Program-made: the position numbers and the translations under genes
DNA from: an uncultured Clostridia bacterium
GTDB taxonomy: Bacteria > Bacillota > Clostridia > Christensenellales > Aristaeellaceae
Assembly: GCA_934621485.1 (NCBI GenBank)
Contig: CAKTUS010000023.1
Span: 1 to 33,175, forward strand
DNA length: 33,175 nt
Direction: 5' to 3'
Shown here: positions 1-6,926 of the stretch, in pieces
Position numbering within the stretch: position 1 is the stretch's first letter
Layout of the letters: the number at the start of each line of letters is the position of its first letter
Notes under the pieces: model-generated
Told to the model about the DNA's origin: nothing
Seen by the model: the letters and a program-made list of their open reading frames with translations, nothing else
Databases searched by the model: none

Positions 1-56
1 GTTACTGGGCCTGCCTTGACCCTGACTCTTTCTTGCGGATTCTTTTCGGCTGATTC

Positions 57-143
57 TTAAATGCTGTTGCCCTGGGAGGCGTGAAACAGCAGTTGCTTGG
101 GCGTGGGAGTATAGTATACCGTGAATACGTCAGCCCTCCTCAT
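57..143 (-). pseudogene. Truncated phage terminase large subunit (N-terminal stub)
   Basis: An ATG at 143 overlaps the end of the terminase small subunit gene and opens 28 codons ending in TAA at 57-59. The peptide contains VYYTPTPKQLLFHAS. Phage large terminases typically begin this way, just before the Walker A region (usually YGGAAGGGKS). Here the frame stops exactly where that ATPase motif should start, and positions 1-56 do not restore it in any frame I checked. TerL is the motor that packages DNA into proheads, and this stub cannot do that. The position directly after TerS supports the identification. A rearrangement or insertion beyond the left edge could have cut it. The family call is from memory of TerL N-termini. 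Confidence 0.6.
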
Positions 144-504
144 GGCTTTCCTCCGGCGGCATGCCAATGGCGGGCATACCCTCCACCCGCACCACCAGTT
201 CACGTCCGCCCAGCTGAGCGGCTGCGTCTGCAAACTGGTCCAGCGCCTCGTGCACCGCACGCTGCGCCACGCTCAGGTTTTCGTCTCCCATCATGCGCTC
301 CACGCTGCTCACCGCCTTGGCATAGCTCATTACCTTGCTACGCAGCACGCCCTCCTGATACAGCTCCATCACCCGCGGATCCCGCATCCACTCATGCACG
401 GTTTCCACCTTGCAGCCCGTCTGATGGGCTACCTCGTAAATGCTTTTGCCCTCAGCCAGCAGCTGTGCCGCCAGCTTCATTCCCTTGGTCAGTTTTCCCT
501 TCAT
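130..504 (-). CDS. Phage terminase small subunit-like protein (HTH)
   Basis: This 124-residue protein probably recognises phage DNA and delivers it to the large terminase. The N-terminal half (about residues 8-45, AAQLLAEGKSIYEVAHQTG and following) reads as a helix-turn-helix of the phBC6A51/small-terminase type. The rest is helical and acidic. The ATG at 504 has a good ribosome binding site (AAAGGAGGTAG) a few bases upstream. The downstream neighbour is the N-terminus of a large terminase, overlapping by 14 nt, and the upstream neighbour is a late-gene regulator of the DUF1492/ArpU type, the usual order at the start of a phage packaging module. With the large subunit broken it is probably part of a dead prophage. 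Confidence 0.7.
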   Translation of the reverse strand: MKGKLTKGMKLAAQLLAEGKSIYEVAHQTGCKVETVHEWMRDPRVMELYQEGVLRSKVMSYAKAVSSVERMMGDENLSVAQRAVHEALDQFADAAAQLGGRELVVRVEGMPAIGMPPEESHEEG

Positions 505-559
505 CCACTACCTCCTTTCGAGGGCCCTGCCCCCGCCCTGGCGCCGCCAGATAAGCAAA

Positions 560-586
560 GCCGCGAGGCGATGTTCGCCCCGCGGC
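560..586. terminator. Strong hairpin between phage regulator and terminase genes
   Basis: GCCGCG (560-565) and GGCGA (567-571) pair with TCGCC (575-579) and CGCGGC (581-586), leaving a 3-nt loop and one A/C mismatch. A T-run lies on the plus-strand side (594-600), so it would terminate plus-strand transcription best. On the minus strand it may attenuate between the two phage genes. Confidence 0.5.
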
Positions 587-633
587 CCGTTCCATTTTTT
601 TGACGGTATCACTCTATCACAAAAAAATGTGAA

Positions 634-1113
634 TTACAATGTCCTCCTTTGCGCCAGCTCTGCCAGCGCCTCGCCATGCAGCTTGTGCACCCAGCGCAGG
701 CTGAAGTGCAGCCGGTCCGCAATTTCCTGCCAATCGTAGCCGCACAGATAGCGCAGCTGCAACACCGCCCGGTAGCGCTCGTCCGGCAATTGCTGAATCA
801 GTTTTTCCGCTTTTTGGGTATACCGTACCAGGCGCTTGATTTCCTTTTGCAATTCGTCGTGCATGTCCACCAGTTCCAGCACATACTGTTCCACCTTGCT
901 GCGGCCCGGCGTGCCGCTGACCCGCACGGCATCCATGCGGCCGGTGGCGCGGGATGCCATTTCCCGGTATTTTTCAGCCCGGGCGCACAGTACCTCCGTG
1001 CGCAAATGAATATGCCTTACCTCACGCAAGTACTCCTTCACCTCTGACGGATCGTCCTTGGGCGCCATCATGCCGGTTACATTATCCATCGCCTGAACCA
1101 GTTGCATCGTCAT
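634..1113 (-). CDS. Phage late-gene regulator, DUF1492/ArpU-like (sigma-70 region 4 HTH)
   Basis: This 159-residue protein probably activates late phage genes. Residues about 50-105 are charged and helical, likely coiled coil. Residues about 108-155 (LPDERYRAVLQLRYLCGYDW, then QEIADRLHFSLRWVHKLHGEA) match the region-4 helix-turn-helix of sigma factors, as in ArpU, RinA or DUF1492 proteins. The start at 1113 is set by AGGAGG at 1121-1126 with 7-nt spacing; an ATG two codons further in is possible. It precedes the small terminase gene, the usual place for such regulators. The promoter upstream is a perfect consensus, so the gene may still be expressed although the packaging module is broken. 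Confidence 0.75.
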   Translation of the reverse strand: MTMQLVQAMDNVTGMMAPKDDPSEVKEYLREVRHIHLRTEVLCARAEKYREMASRATGRMDAVRVSGTPGRSKVEQYVLELVDMHDELQKEIKRLVRYTQKAEKLIQQLPDERYRAVLQLRYLCGYDWQEIADRLHFSLRWVHKLHGEALAELAQRRTL

Positions 1114-1143
1114 CCACTCGCCTCCTGAAAATCAAAGTAATAC

Positions 1144-1155
1144 GAACAATTGTTC
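1144..1155. promoter_or_regulatory. Palindromic operator-like site in the leader of the phage regulator
   Basis: GAACAATTGTTC is a perfect 12-bp palindrome between the -10 box and the ribosome binding site of the phage regulator. A repressor dimer bound here would block elongation. The binding protein is unknown. Confidence 0.45.
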
Positions 1156-1173
1156 CCCTTCTGTGTAAACTCG

Positions 1174-1202
1174 ATTATACGTCCTGTTTCGGCAAATGTC
1201 AA
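1174..1202 (-). promoter_or_regulatory. Consensus sigma-A promoter of the phage regulator
   Basis: On the minus strand TTGACA (1197-1202) and TATAAT (1174-1179) are separated by exactly 17 bp, a perfect match to the sigma-A consensus. It drives the gene starting at 1113. Confidence 0.85.
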
Positions 1203-1244
1203 CGGAAATACACCAAATTGTTGTGATCCGACAAGCGCAGACAA

Positions 1245-1285
1245 AAATAGACCTATGGAAGCAAAATACTACCATAGGTCTATTT
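1245..1285 (-). terminator. Distal terminator of the hpt operon
   Basis: Arms 1245-1258 and 1272-1285 (CCATAGGTCTATTT and its complement) pair perfectly over 14 bp around a 13-nt loop. On the minus strand the hairpin ends in a T-rich tail. It lies beyond a repeat element that separates it from a second hairpin closer to hpt. Confidence 0.7.
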
Positions 1286-1480
1286 CATCAAAAACTGGCA
1301 TGACGGCGAATCTTTTTTGCCGAGAAGCGCTCTTTGCCTGCTCGCCTTCGGCCGGGCAGCAAAGCACATAAGAGAAGCTTTGCTGCGCAAGGCAGCCGAA
1401 ACCGACGTACGCGCCGCCGGTTTCGGAATCAAAATCGGAGGGCTGCGGCCCTCCGATACCACCCAGTTTCTCGACAGTTT
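1286..1480. repeat. Composite intergenic repeat, copy 1
   Basis: There is no gene between 1203 and 1552; most of it is repeat. This copy carries, in order, the GCCGAGAAGCGCTCTTTGCC block (about 1318-1337) with its partner GCAAAG, a TTTGCTGCGCAAGGC stem, a CCGAAACCG...CGGTTTCGG hairpin (about 1397-1427), the perfect 10-bp hairpin ATCGGAGGGC/GCCCTCCGAT (1434-1457), and an inverted copy of the CTGTCGA motif (about 1471-1477). The same blocks recur near 10.7, 12.7-13.1, 21.5-22.2, 25.7-26.1 and 31.6 kb. Confidence 0.8.
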
Positions 1481-1481
1481 G

Positions 1482-1515
1482 AGACTTATAGGAGCAAAAC
1501 GCTCCTATTAGGTCT
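1482..1515 (-). terminator. Proximal hairpin after hpt
   Basis: ATAGGAGC (1488-1495) pairs with GCTCCTAT (1501-1508) around AAAAC, and outer AGAC/GTCT bases extend the stem. It lies about 40 nt beyond the hpt stop codon. Its outer arm shares AGGTCTATT with the distal terminator, as if a repeat had been inserted into or between duplicated terminators. Confidence 0.55.
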
Positions 1516-1552
1516 ATTGTCGTTTTCTTCTTCCGAGCTGAACTCGGCTTTC

Positions 1553-2116
1553 TTATTCCTTGCCCTCGTAAATTCGGGGAGACAAAACGCCAATGTCCGG
1601 CAGATTGCGGTACACCTCGTCATAGTCCAGCCCATAACCCACAACAAAGGCGTCCGGAATGTTGAAGCAGGAATAGTCCACCGTCAGAGGAGCCACACGG
1701 CGGGCAGGCTTATCCAGCAGGGTAGCAATGCGCAGGCTGGACGCGCCGCGGGATAGCAACAGCTTTTTGATGTAGTTCAGCGTCATGCCGCTGTCCACAA
1801 TGTCCTCCACAATGATTACGTCGCGTCCCAGGATACTGCGGTCCAGGTCCTTCACCAGCCGCACCTCGCCGCTGGACTTGGTGCTTGCGCCATAGCTGGA
1901 CACCACCATAAAGTCAATCTCCAAAGGCAGGTCCACCTGGCGAATCAGGTCGGCAAAAAACATGCTTGCACCTTTGAGGATGCACACAAACACGGGCCTT
2001 TTGCCCTCGTAATCCGCCGTAATTCGCTTGCCAAGCGTTTCCACGGCCTCCTGCAGCTGCTGGCTGGTAATGAGAATACTGTCCAGGTCGTTATACAGGC
2101 TGTGTTCGTTTTCCAT
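1553..2116 (-). CDS. hpt: Hypoxanthine phosphoribosyltransferase
   Basis: This cytoplasmic purine salvage enzyme joins hypoxanthine (often also guanine) to PRPP, giving IMP or GMP. The protein is 187 residues, normal for the bacterial family. The PRPP-binding signature IIVEDIVDSGMTL is at residues 101-113, the flexible-loop SYGASTKSSGEV at about 74-85, and the C-terminal YDEVYRNLPDIGVL matches the family. I chose the ATG at 2116, preceded by AAAGGAGTGA; upstream codons in the same frame lie inside tilS and do not resemble the family. It starts 7 nt after tilS ends, the widely conserved tilS-hpt pair, so the two are surely co-transcribed. ftsH, often next in Bacillota, is absent. Confidence 0.95.
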   Translation of the reverse strand: MENEHSLYNDLDSILITSQQLQEAVETLGKRITADYEGKRPVFVCILKGASMFFADLIRQVDLPLEIDFMVVSSYGASTKSSGEVRLVKDLDRSILGRDVIIVEDIVDSGMTLNYIKKLLLSRGASSLRIATLLDKPARRVAPLTVDYSCFNIPDAFVVGYGLDYDEVYRNLPDIGVLSPRIYEGKE

Positions 2117-2123
2117 GACTGGC

Positions 2124-3545
2124 TCACTCCTTTGTATGATGGGGAAGAAATGGGATGGGGCCGCGCAACCGCAGCCGTAAGCGGCAGGCCGGCCCGGCCC
2201 GCAGCATTTCCGATGTGCACAGTTGAGGAATCCACAATACTTGGCTGCCAATGGCCAATACCGGCAGCAACGGGCGCAGCGGCAGGTCAATATGGCGGTC
2301 GGTCAGATAACGGCGCAGAGGTTTGCTGCCCGGCGCCCCCAGAGGATGAATCACGTCTCCTGCCAGAGGCGCACGCAGCACAGGCCCGCGTTCCAGCACC
2401 TGTTGAGGCAGCGCAGCCCAAAGGGCCGAGCAGGGCGTTTCCGCCACAGCGGACTCCAACACCAGTTGCGCCCAGGGCAGCTCATACCGCCGTCTTTGCT
2501 CCATAACCGGCAGTTCCGGTTCCACAGGCAGCAGCGTCAGCGGTTCACCCTGCTGGGTCAGCAAGTGTATCATTTCTGCGCCGCATAAAGCTTTCAGTCC
2601 CCAGGGCAGGTTCACGGCCGTGCCCGGCTCTGCCTGCATCACGCCCTGCAGCGCCAGGGTGTCCGCCCGGCTCAGGCCCCGTTCCTTGGGATCAAGGCCC
2701 AGAAGCTCTACGCCTTCCAGAACCCAGCGCCGCAGCGCCCGTCCGGTCAAAGCCGGATGCACTCGCCGCAGTCCCTCTTTTCTCAAGGCGAATAACCCCG
2801 GTCCACGCAGCAGGCACTCCCGGTACAGCATTTCCGCCTGCGCGGACAGGCAGTCGTTTTCCAGCGCCAGGTTTTCCGCCGCCTCCGCCATATGCCGGGA
2901 AGCGCCGGGATAGGCCGCCTCCAGTTGCGGAAGCGTTTCCAGCCGCAGGGCGTTCCGGGGCGTAACCGCCTGCCGGTTGCTCTCGTCCTCCCGATGGGGA
3001 ATCTGCCGCTCCGCCAGCCAATCCAACAGTTCCGCCTTGCTCATCGCCAGAAACGGCCGCAGCAGCACCCCGCCGCCAAAAGGCGTCCAGGGCCTTATAC
3101 CGGTCAGTCCCTCCATGCCGGCGCCCCGGCACAGGTGCATCAGCACAGTTTCCGCCTGATCGTCCCGGTGATGGGCCGTCAAAAGCGCGTCCATGGCGTG
3201 TTCCGTCATCACCTTGGCAAACAGCTGCCTTCGCCGGTCCCGGGCACGGGTTTCCATGCCCGGATCCTCCATTTCGCCATCCAGGCGGGCGTTTTCCACA
3301 GTCAGGGGCGTCTGCCAGCGGCTGCACCATTCCCGCACAAACGCTTCGTCCTCACGGGAGCTTTCGCCCCGAAGACCGTGCTGCACGTGCAGCGCCTCCA
3401 GCCAAAAGCCCATTTCACTCCGCAAGTCCGCCAGCGCCTTGAGCAGCGCCATACTGTCCGCACCGCCGCTGACCGCGCAAAGCAACCGCGCCTTGGTAAG
3501 ACCCCGTTCCTGCAAAGCCCGGCGAACGGCCTCCGTCGGCGTCAT
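2124..3545 (-). CDS. tilS: tRNA(Ile)-lysidine synthetase
   Basis: TilS uses ATP to attach lysine to C34 of the CAU-anticodon tRNA-Ile, changing it from methionine to isoleucine identity; it is essential in most bacteria. The 473-residue protein has the PP-loop SGGADS at residues 26-31 and a following TAHHRDDQAETVLMHLCRGAG segment typical of TilS, then the middle and C-terminal TilS domains (LRRYLTDRHIDLPLR near residue 414). The ATG at 3545 overlaps the TGA of the upstream DUF4364 gene (ATGA), which implies translational coupling. hpt follows after 7 nt. Confidence 0.93.
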   Translation of the reverse strand: MTPTEAVRRALQERGLTKARLLCAVSGGADSMALLKALADLRSEMGFWLEALHVQHGLRGESSREDEAFVREWCSRWQTPLTVENARLDGEMEDPGMETRARDRRRQLFAKVMTEHAMDALLTAHHRDDQAETVLMHLCRGAGMEGLTGIRPWTPFGGGVLLRPFLAMSKAELLDWLAERQIPHREDESNRQAVTPRNALRLETLPQLEAAYPGASRHMAEAAENLALENDCLSAQAEMLYRECLLRGPGLFALRKEGLRRVHPALTGRALRRWVLEGVELLGLDPKERGLSRADTLALQGVMQAEPGTAVNLPWGLKALCGAEMIHLLTQQGEPLTLLPVEPELPVMEQRRRYELPWAQLVLESAVAETPCSALWAALPQQVLERGPVLRAPLAGDVIHPLGAPGSKPLRRYLTDRHIDLPLRPLLPVLAIGSQVLWIPQLCTSEMLRAGPACRLRLRLRGPIPFLPHHTKE

Positions 3546-4336
3546 GCGCCGGCCTCCGCGCTTTCAATCAGCGCCGTCAGTTTTTCCGCCAGCGCCGTGC
3601 CCTGACGGTCCGCCGCGAGGGCCCACCGGCCGGCCGAAGCCGCCTCGGGCCAAAGCAGCAGCAGCGTGTAAGCCGCGCGGCGGTCTTTCACGCAAACCAC
3701 AGCCCCGTGCTCCCGGCCGCCATAGCCGCACAGCAGAGGGCTTCCGGGCCGCGCCTGATGCAGCGCCTCCGCCTCTGCCAAAACGGGCGGCTCGGTTTTA
3801 TCATTTGAACCAGGCAGCGTATACAGCAGCGTCAGCATCCGGGAGGCAATGCTGTCAAAACGCTTTACCAACGCCTCCGTCAGCGCGCTTTCCGGGGTGC
3901 GCACCCGCACAAGCAGGGTAGGCGCGTCATCCTCCCGCACTGTACACAACGCGCCAAAGTTGTCGTCCTCCGGCTTTTCATAGGCGGCGCGCAAATGCCG
4001 CCGCTCGTTGAGCCGGGCCGCATATTTGGGAGCCTCCTCCAAAATACGCTGGCAGTCGGTATGCAGCAGCTTGTGACCAAACAGGTCCAGGGTTTTTTCA
4101 CCCTCAGGGGTCAGGTACAGCATCCCTGCCACAGCCCCTGCGCCCTGCGCTACCGCTCCGTCGTGGCGCAGTTCGTCCAAAAGCAGGCAAAAGGGCAGGT
4201 ACTCCATCAGTTCCATCTGGGCCACAAAGGGCCACAGCTGCTCCTGGCTGGCCATTCCCAGCGCATTTAAGCAATACAGCACGCGCAGCTTGTTTTCCAC
4301 ATCCGACACGCGGCGCTTGGGCGGCAGCAGCGGCAT
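3542..4336 (-). CDS. DUF4364 family protein (winged-helix-like)
   Basis: This 264-residue cytoplasmic protein resembles the DUF4364 family of Clostridia, whose role is not established. Residues about 12-80 (NKLRVLYCLNALGMASQEQL and on) look like a winged-helix domain; the C-terminal half is alpha/beta with no catalytic motif I recognise. I chose the ATG at 4336 because GGGAGG lies just upstream; the longer frame to 4405 runs through a hairpin and is unlikely. It overlaps tilS by 4 nt and heads the operon. A DNA-binding or regulatory role is only inference from the fold. Confidence 0.75.
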   Translation of the reverse strand: MPLLPPKRRVSDVENKLRVLYCLNALGMASQEQLWPFVAQMELMEYLPFCLLLDELRHDGAVAQGAGAVAGMLYLTPEGEKTLDLFGHKLLHTDCQRILEEAPKYAARLNERRHLRAAYEKPEDDNFGALCTVREDDAPTLLVRVRTPESALTEALVKRFDSIASRMLTLLYTLPGSNDKTEPPVLAEAEALHQARPGSPLLCGYGGREHGAVVCVKDRRAAYTLLLLWPEAASAGRWALAADRQGTALAEKLTALIESAEAGA

Positions 4337-4377
4337 GGCGTTTTCCTCCCTTCTTCTCCGCTTTGAAAACGAAGAAT

Positions 4378-4400
4378 GGGCAAAGCTTTTTGCTTTGCCC
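4378..4400 (-). terminator. Hairpin after the HPr-like gene
   Basis: GGGCAAAGC (4378-4386) pairs perfectly with GCTTTGCCC (4392-4400) over a 5-nt loop. It separates the HPr-like gene from DUF4364. A second inverted repeat (GGCATGC/GCATGCC, about 4435-4454) lies directly after the HPr stop codon. Confidence 0.6.
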
Positions 4401-4459
4401 AACATGCCTCCAAGGGCATTGTTTTTTTCACTTGGGCATGCTTTGCGGCATGCCGAACG

Positions 4460-4687
4460 TTAGGCCATAAACGGCTTCACGTCGCCCAGAAGATCGTCGC
4501 ACTCATCGGCGTAAATCTCCATGGAGATGGGTTTGCTCAAATCCAGGCTGAAGATCCCCAAGATGGACTTTGCGTCTACCACATGGCGGCCTGCACGCAA
4601 ATCCACATCGTAGGGATAGCGGTTTACCACGTTCACAAAGGCCTTTACGTTTTCAGCCAGGCTAAGCTTGATGCTCACAGACTTCAT
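4460..4687 (-). CDS. HPr-like protein lacking the phosphorylatable histidine
   Basis: This 75-residue protein has the HPr fold signature in its second half: DAKSILGIFSLDLSKPI (about residues 38-54) matches the region around regulatory Ser46 of HPr (KSIMGVMSLG). HPr normally carries phosphate on His15 in a GLHARPA motif. Here that segment reads LSLAENVKAFV and has no histidine, so it cannot pass phosphate from enzyme I to sugar permeases. It resembles Crh of Bacillus, which lost His15 and acts only in catabolite regulation through Ser46, but diverges further. A regulatory role with CcpA or HPr kinase is inference. The gene has its own consensus promoter, divergent from the nahK operon. Confidence 0.75.
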   Translation of the reverse strand: MKSVSIKLSLAENVKAFVNVVNRYPYDVDLRAGRHVVDAKSILGIFSLDLSKPISMEIYADECDDLLGDVKPFMA

Positions 4688-4724
4688 GGCCGGTTCAGCC
4701 CCCTTTCTTTCCGTTTCAAGTGCT

Positions 4725-4753
4725 ATTATACATCAATAAAACGTAAAATGCAA
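4725..4753 (-). promoter_or_regulatory. Promoter of the HPr-like gene
   Basis: On the minus strand TTGCAT (4748-4753) and TATAAT (4725-4730) lie 17 bp apart. Its -35 box sits 30 bp from the -35 box of the divergent nahK promoter. Confidence 0.8.
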
Positions 4754-4783
4754 GGCGGCGTGCGGTCTCAAATGGCTTTGGAC

Positions 4784-4812
4784 TTGTTGGCCGCCAGGTT
4801 TTATGTTATAAT
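4784..4812 (+). promoter_or_regulatory. Promoter of the nahK operon
   Basis: TTGTTG (4784-4789) and TATAAT (4807-4812) are 17 bp apart, with a TG extended -10 (TGTTATAAT). The predicted start of transcription is about 65 nt before the kinase gene. Confidence 0.8.
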
Positions 4813-4886
4813 ACATTTCATCATGGCGTGCGGCCATATTCTTGTTGCGCCAAAATGCGTAACAGCAAGTGAGGATGATTTTTCGC

Positions 4887-6002
4887 ATGAAGCTAAACAC
4901 GGGCGAAGTAAAAGCCCTGGCCTCGCAGTTTGTCCCCTCCGGCGTGGAGGGAGATCCTGAGCCCTTTGGCGGCGGGCACATCAACGATACCTATCTGTTT
5001 CGTCCAAGCCGGTCCGACGGATCTCAATACGTGCTTCAGCGCATCAACAAAACCGCCTTTCCCAAGCCGGACGAAGTGATGGACAACATGCTGCGGGTTA
5101 CCGAATACCTGCGTCAGCGCATCATCGAGCGGCATGGCGATCCCAACCGCGAAACTCTTCGCCTGCTGAAAACCACAAACGGCCATTTTTTTGCCGTGGA
5201 TCACAACGGCGATTACTGGCGCTCCTACAGCTTCATTTCCGACAGCGTCAGCTATGACCGCAGCGATGATCCCGCCATTTTCCGGGAAAGCGGCCGCGCC
5301 TTCGGCCGGTTTTTAAGCATGCTGGACGGCTTTGACGCCGCCTCGCTGTATGAAACCATCGTTCGCTTTCACGATACGCCCAGCCGTTTCGCCGCCTTCC
5401 GTCAGGCCGTTGAGGCGGATAAGGCGGGCCGTGTTTCAGGCGTTCGCGACTTGATTGACGCTTTTCTGAGCTACGAGGGCTTTGCTTCCACTTTGGTTGA
5501 CCAGTTGGCGGATGGACGTTTGCCCCTGCGCGTCACCCATAACGATACCAAGCTCAACAACGTGCTCATTGATACCCATACCCACAAGGCCGTTTGCGTC
5601 ATCGATCTGGATACCGTAATGCCCGGCCTGTCCGCCTACGATTTCGGCGATGCCATTCGCTATGGCGCCAGCACGGCCGCCGAGGATGAGCCGGATCTGA
5701 GCAAGGTGCATTTCAGCCTGCCTCTGTACCGGGCTTATGCCGATGGTTACCTGAGCGAGGTGGCCGCCGCCATGACCCCCGCCGAGGTGGATTCGCTGCC
5801 CGTAGGCGCCAAAATGATGGCGCTGGAAATCGGCATGCGTTTCCTGGGCGATTATCTGAACGGCGATGTATACTTCAAAACCGATTATCCCGAGCATAAC
5901 CTGGTACGCAGCCGCACCCAGCTGAAGCTGCTTCAGGAAATGGAAGCTCACTGGCAGGAAATGCTCTCTTGCGTGCGTGAACTGGCGGCACGGAAAGGAT
6001 GA
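4887..6002 (+). CDS. nahK: N-acetylhexosamine 1-kinase (NahK-like, APH fold)
   Basis: The product (371 residues) should phosphorylate GlcNAc or GalNAc at C1 with ATP. It closely resembles bifidobacterial NahK of the lacto-N-biose pathway, as I remember that sequence: GGGHINDTYL (about 28-37), YVLQRINKTAFP, a RFHDTPSRF segment, the catalytic RVTHNDTKLNN (D220 as base), the metal-binding VIDLDTVMPG (D240, D242) and the C-terminal YPEHNLVRSRTQLKL. The fold is shared with aminoglycoside phosphotransferases and with AmgK, the MurNAc/GlcNAc kinase of wall recycling. I chose ATG 4887 (GAGG about 11 nt upstream); GTG 4869 and ATG 4875 are in frame. It is followed directly by a nucleotidyltransferase and a wall carboxypeptidase. 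Substrate choice is inferred. Confidence 0.85.
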   Translation: MKLNTGEVKALASQFVPSGVEGDPEPFGGGHINDTYLFRPSRSDGSQYVLQRINKTAFPKPDEVMDNMLRVTEYLRQRIIERHGDPNRETLRLLKTTNGHFFAVDHNGDYWRSYSFISDSVSYDRSDDPAIFRESGRAFGRFLSMLDGFDAASLYETIVRFHDTPSRFAAFRQAVEADKAGRVSGVRDLIDAFLSYEGFASTLVDQLADGRLPLRVTHNDTKLNNVLIDTHTHKAVCVIDLDTVMPGLSAYDFGDAIRYGASTAAEDEPDLSKVHFSLPLYRAYADGYLSEVAAAMTPAEVDSLPVGAKMMALEIGMRFLGDYLNGDVYFKTDYPEHNLVRSRTQLKLLQEMEAHWQEMLSCVRELAARKG

Positions 6003-6007
6003 GTGCA

Positions 6008-6925
6008 ATGAAAAAACCTGTTTTGGTCATCATGGCGGCCGGTATGGGCAGCCGTTACGGCGGTCTGAAGCAGATGGACCCCGTAGGCCCAAACGGCGAG
6101 CTCATTTTGGACTATTCCCTGTTTGACGCCCGCCGGGCGGGTTTTGACCGGGCGGTCATCATCATCAAAAAAGAAAACGAGCAGGACTTTCGCGAAGTGC
6201 TGGGCAACCGGGTCAGCCGCTTCATGCAGGTGGACTATGCCTATCAGGACCTGAGCGATTTGCCTGAGGGCTACGGCGTGCCCGAAGGCCGGGTTAAGCC
6301 CTGGGGCACGGGCCATGCGGTGCTCAGCGCCGCCGGGCTGGTGAACGCTCCCTTCTGCGCCATCAACGCCGACGATTACTATGGCCGCGAAGCTTTCCGG
6401 CTGTGTTACCAGCACCTGACCCATCTGCATGACGATGGCGATTACTGCATGGTGGGCTATCTGCTGAAAAACACCCTGAGCGAAACGGGCAACGTGGCCC
6501 GCGGTGTATGTCAGCTGGATGCAAACAACTGCCTGAGCGACCTGGCGGAGCGTACCCACATCATTTCCACCGTGGACGGCCCTCTCATGACCGAGGATTT
6601 GGTGCATTACACCCGCCTGTCCCCGGAAACCGTGGTCAGCATGAACATGTGGGGCTTTCCCGCCGCCATGATGAACTGCCTGAAGGCAGGCTTTCCCGCC
6701 TTTTTGGAGCGCATCCTGAAGGAAAACCCTCTGAAGGGCGAATACTTTCTGCCCTCCGTTGTCAACGAGGAATTGCAGGCCGGCCGGGCGCGGGCGCATG
6801 TATACACCACGCCGGATAAGTGGTACGGCGTTACCTATCACGAGGACCGCGCCCAGGTGGTGGCCGCGCTGAAAGCCATGACCGCCGAGGGCCGCTATCC
6901 CGCGCCTCTGTGGCCGGAGGCATAG
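6008..6925 (+). CDS. Sugar-1-phosphate nucleotidyltransferase
   Basis: This 305-residue cytoplasmic enzyme of the NTP-transferase family should convert a sugar-1-phosphate plus NTP into a nucleotide sugar. The N-terminal MAAGMGSRYGGLKQMDPVGP (within residues 1-30) is the nucleotide-binding loop; AINADDYYG (near 120) carries the metal-binding aspartates; GTGHAVLSA lies between. ATG 6008 has AAAGGA at 5994-5999 with 8-nt spacing and is preferred over ATG 5999, which overlaps the kinase stop codon. Position straight after the HexNAc 1-kinase suggests it uses that kinase's product, as MurU follows AmgK or a UDP-HexNAc pyrophosphorylase follows NahK. The exact sugar and nucleotide cannot be read from sequence. 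Confidence 0.8.
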   Translation: MKKPVLVIMAAGMGSRYGGLKQMDPVGPNGELILDYSLFDARRAGFDRAVIIIKKENEQDFREVLGNRVSRFMQVDYAYQDLSDLPEGYGVPEGRVKPWGTGHAVLSAAGLVNAPFCAINADDYYGREAFRLCYQHLTHLHDDGDYCMVGYLLKNTLSETGNVARGVCQLDANNCLSDLAERTHIISTVDGPLMTEDLVHYTRLSPETVVSMNMWGFPAAMMNCLKAGFPAFLERILKENPLKGEYFLPSVVNEELQAGRARAHVYTTPDKWYGVTYHEDRAQVVAALKAMTAEGRYPAPLWPEA

Positions 6926-6926
6926 C

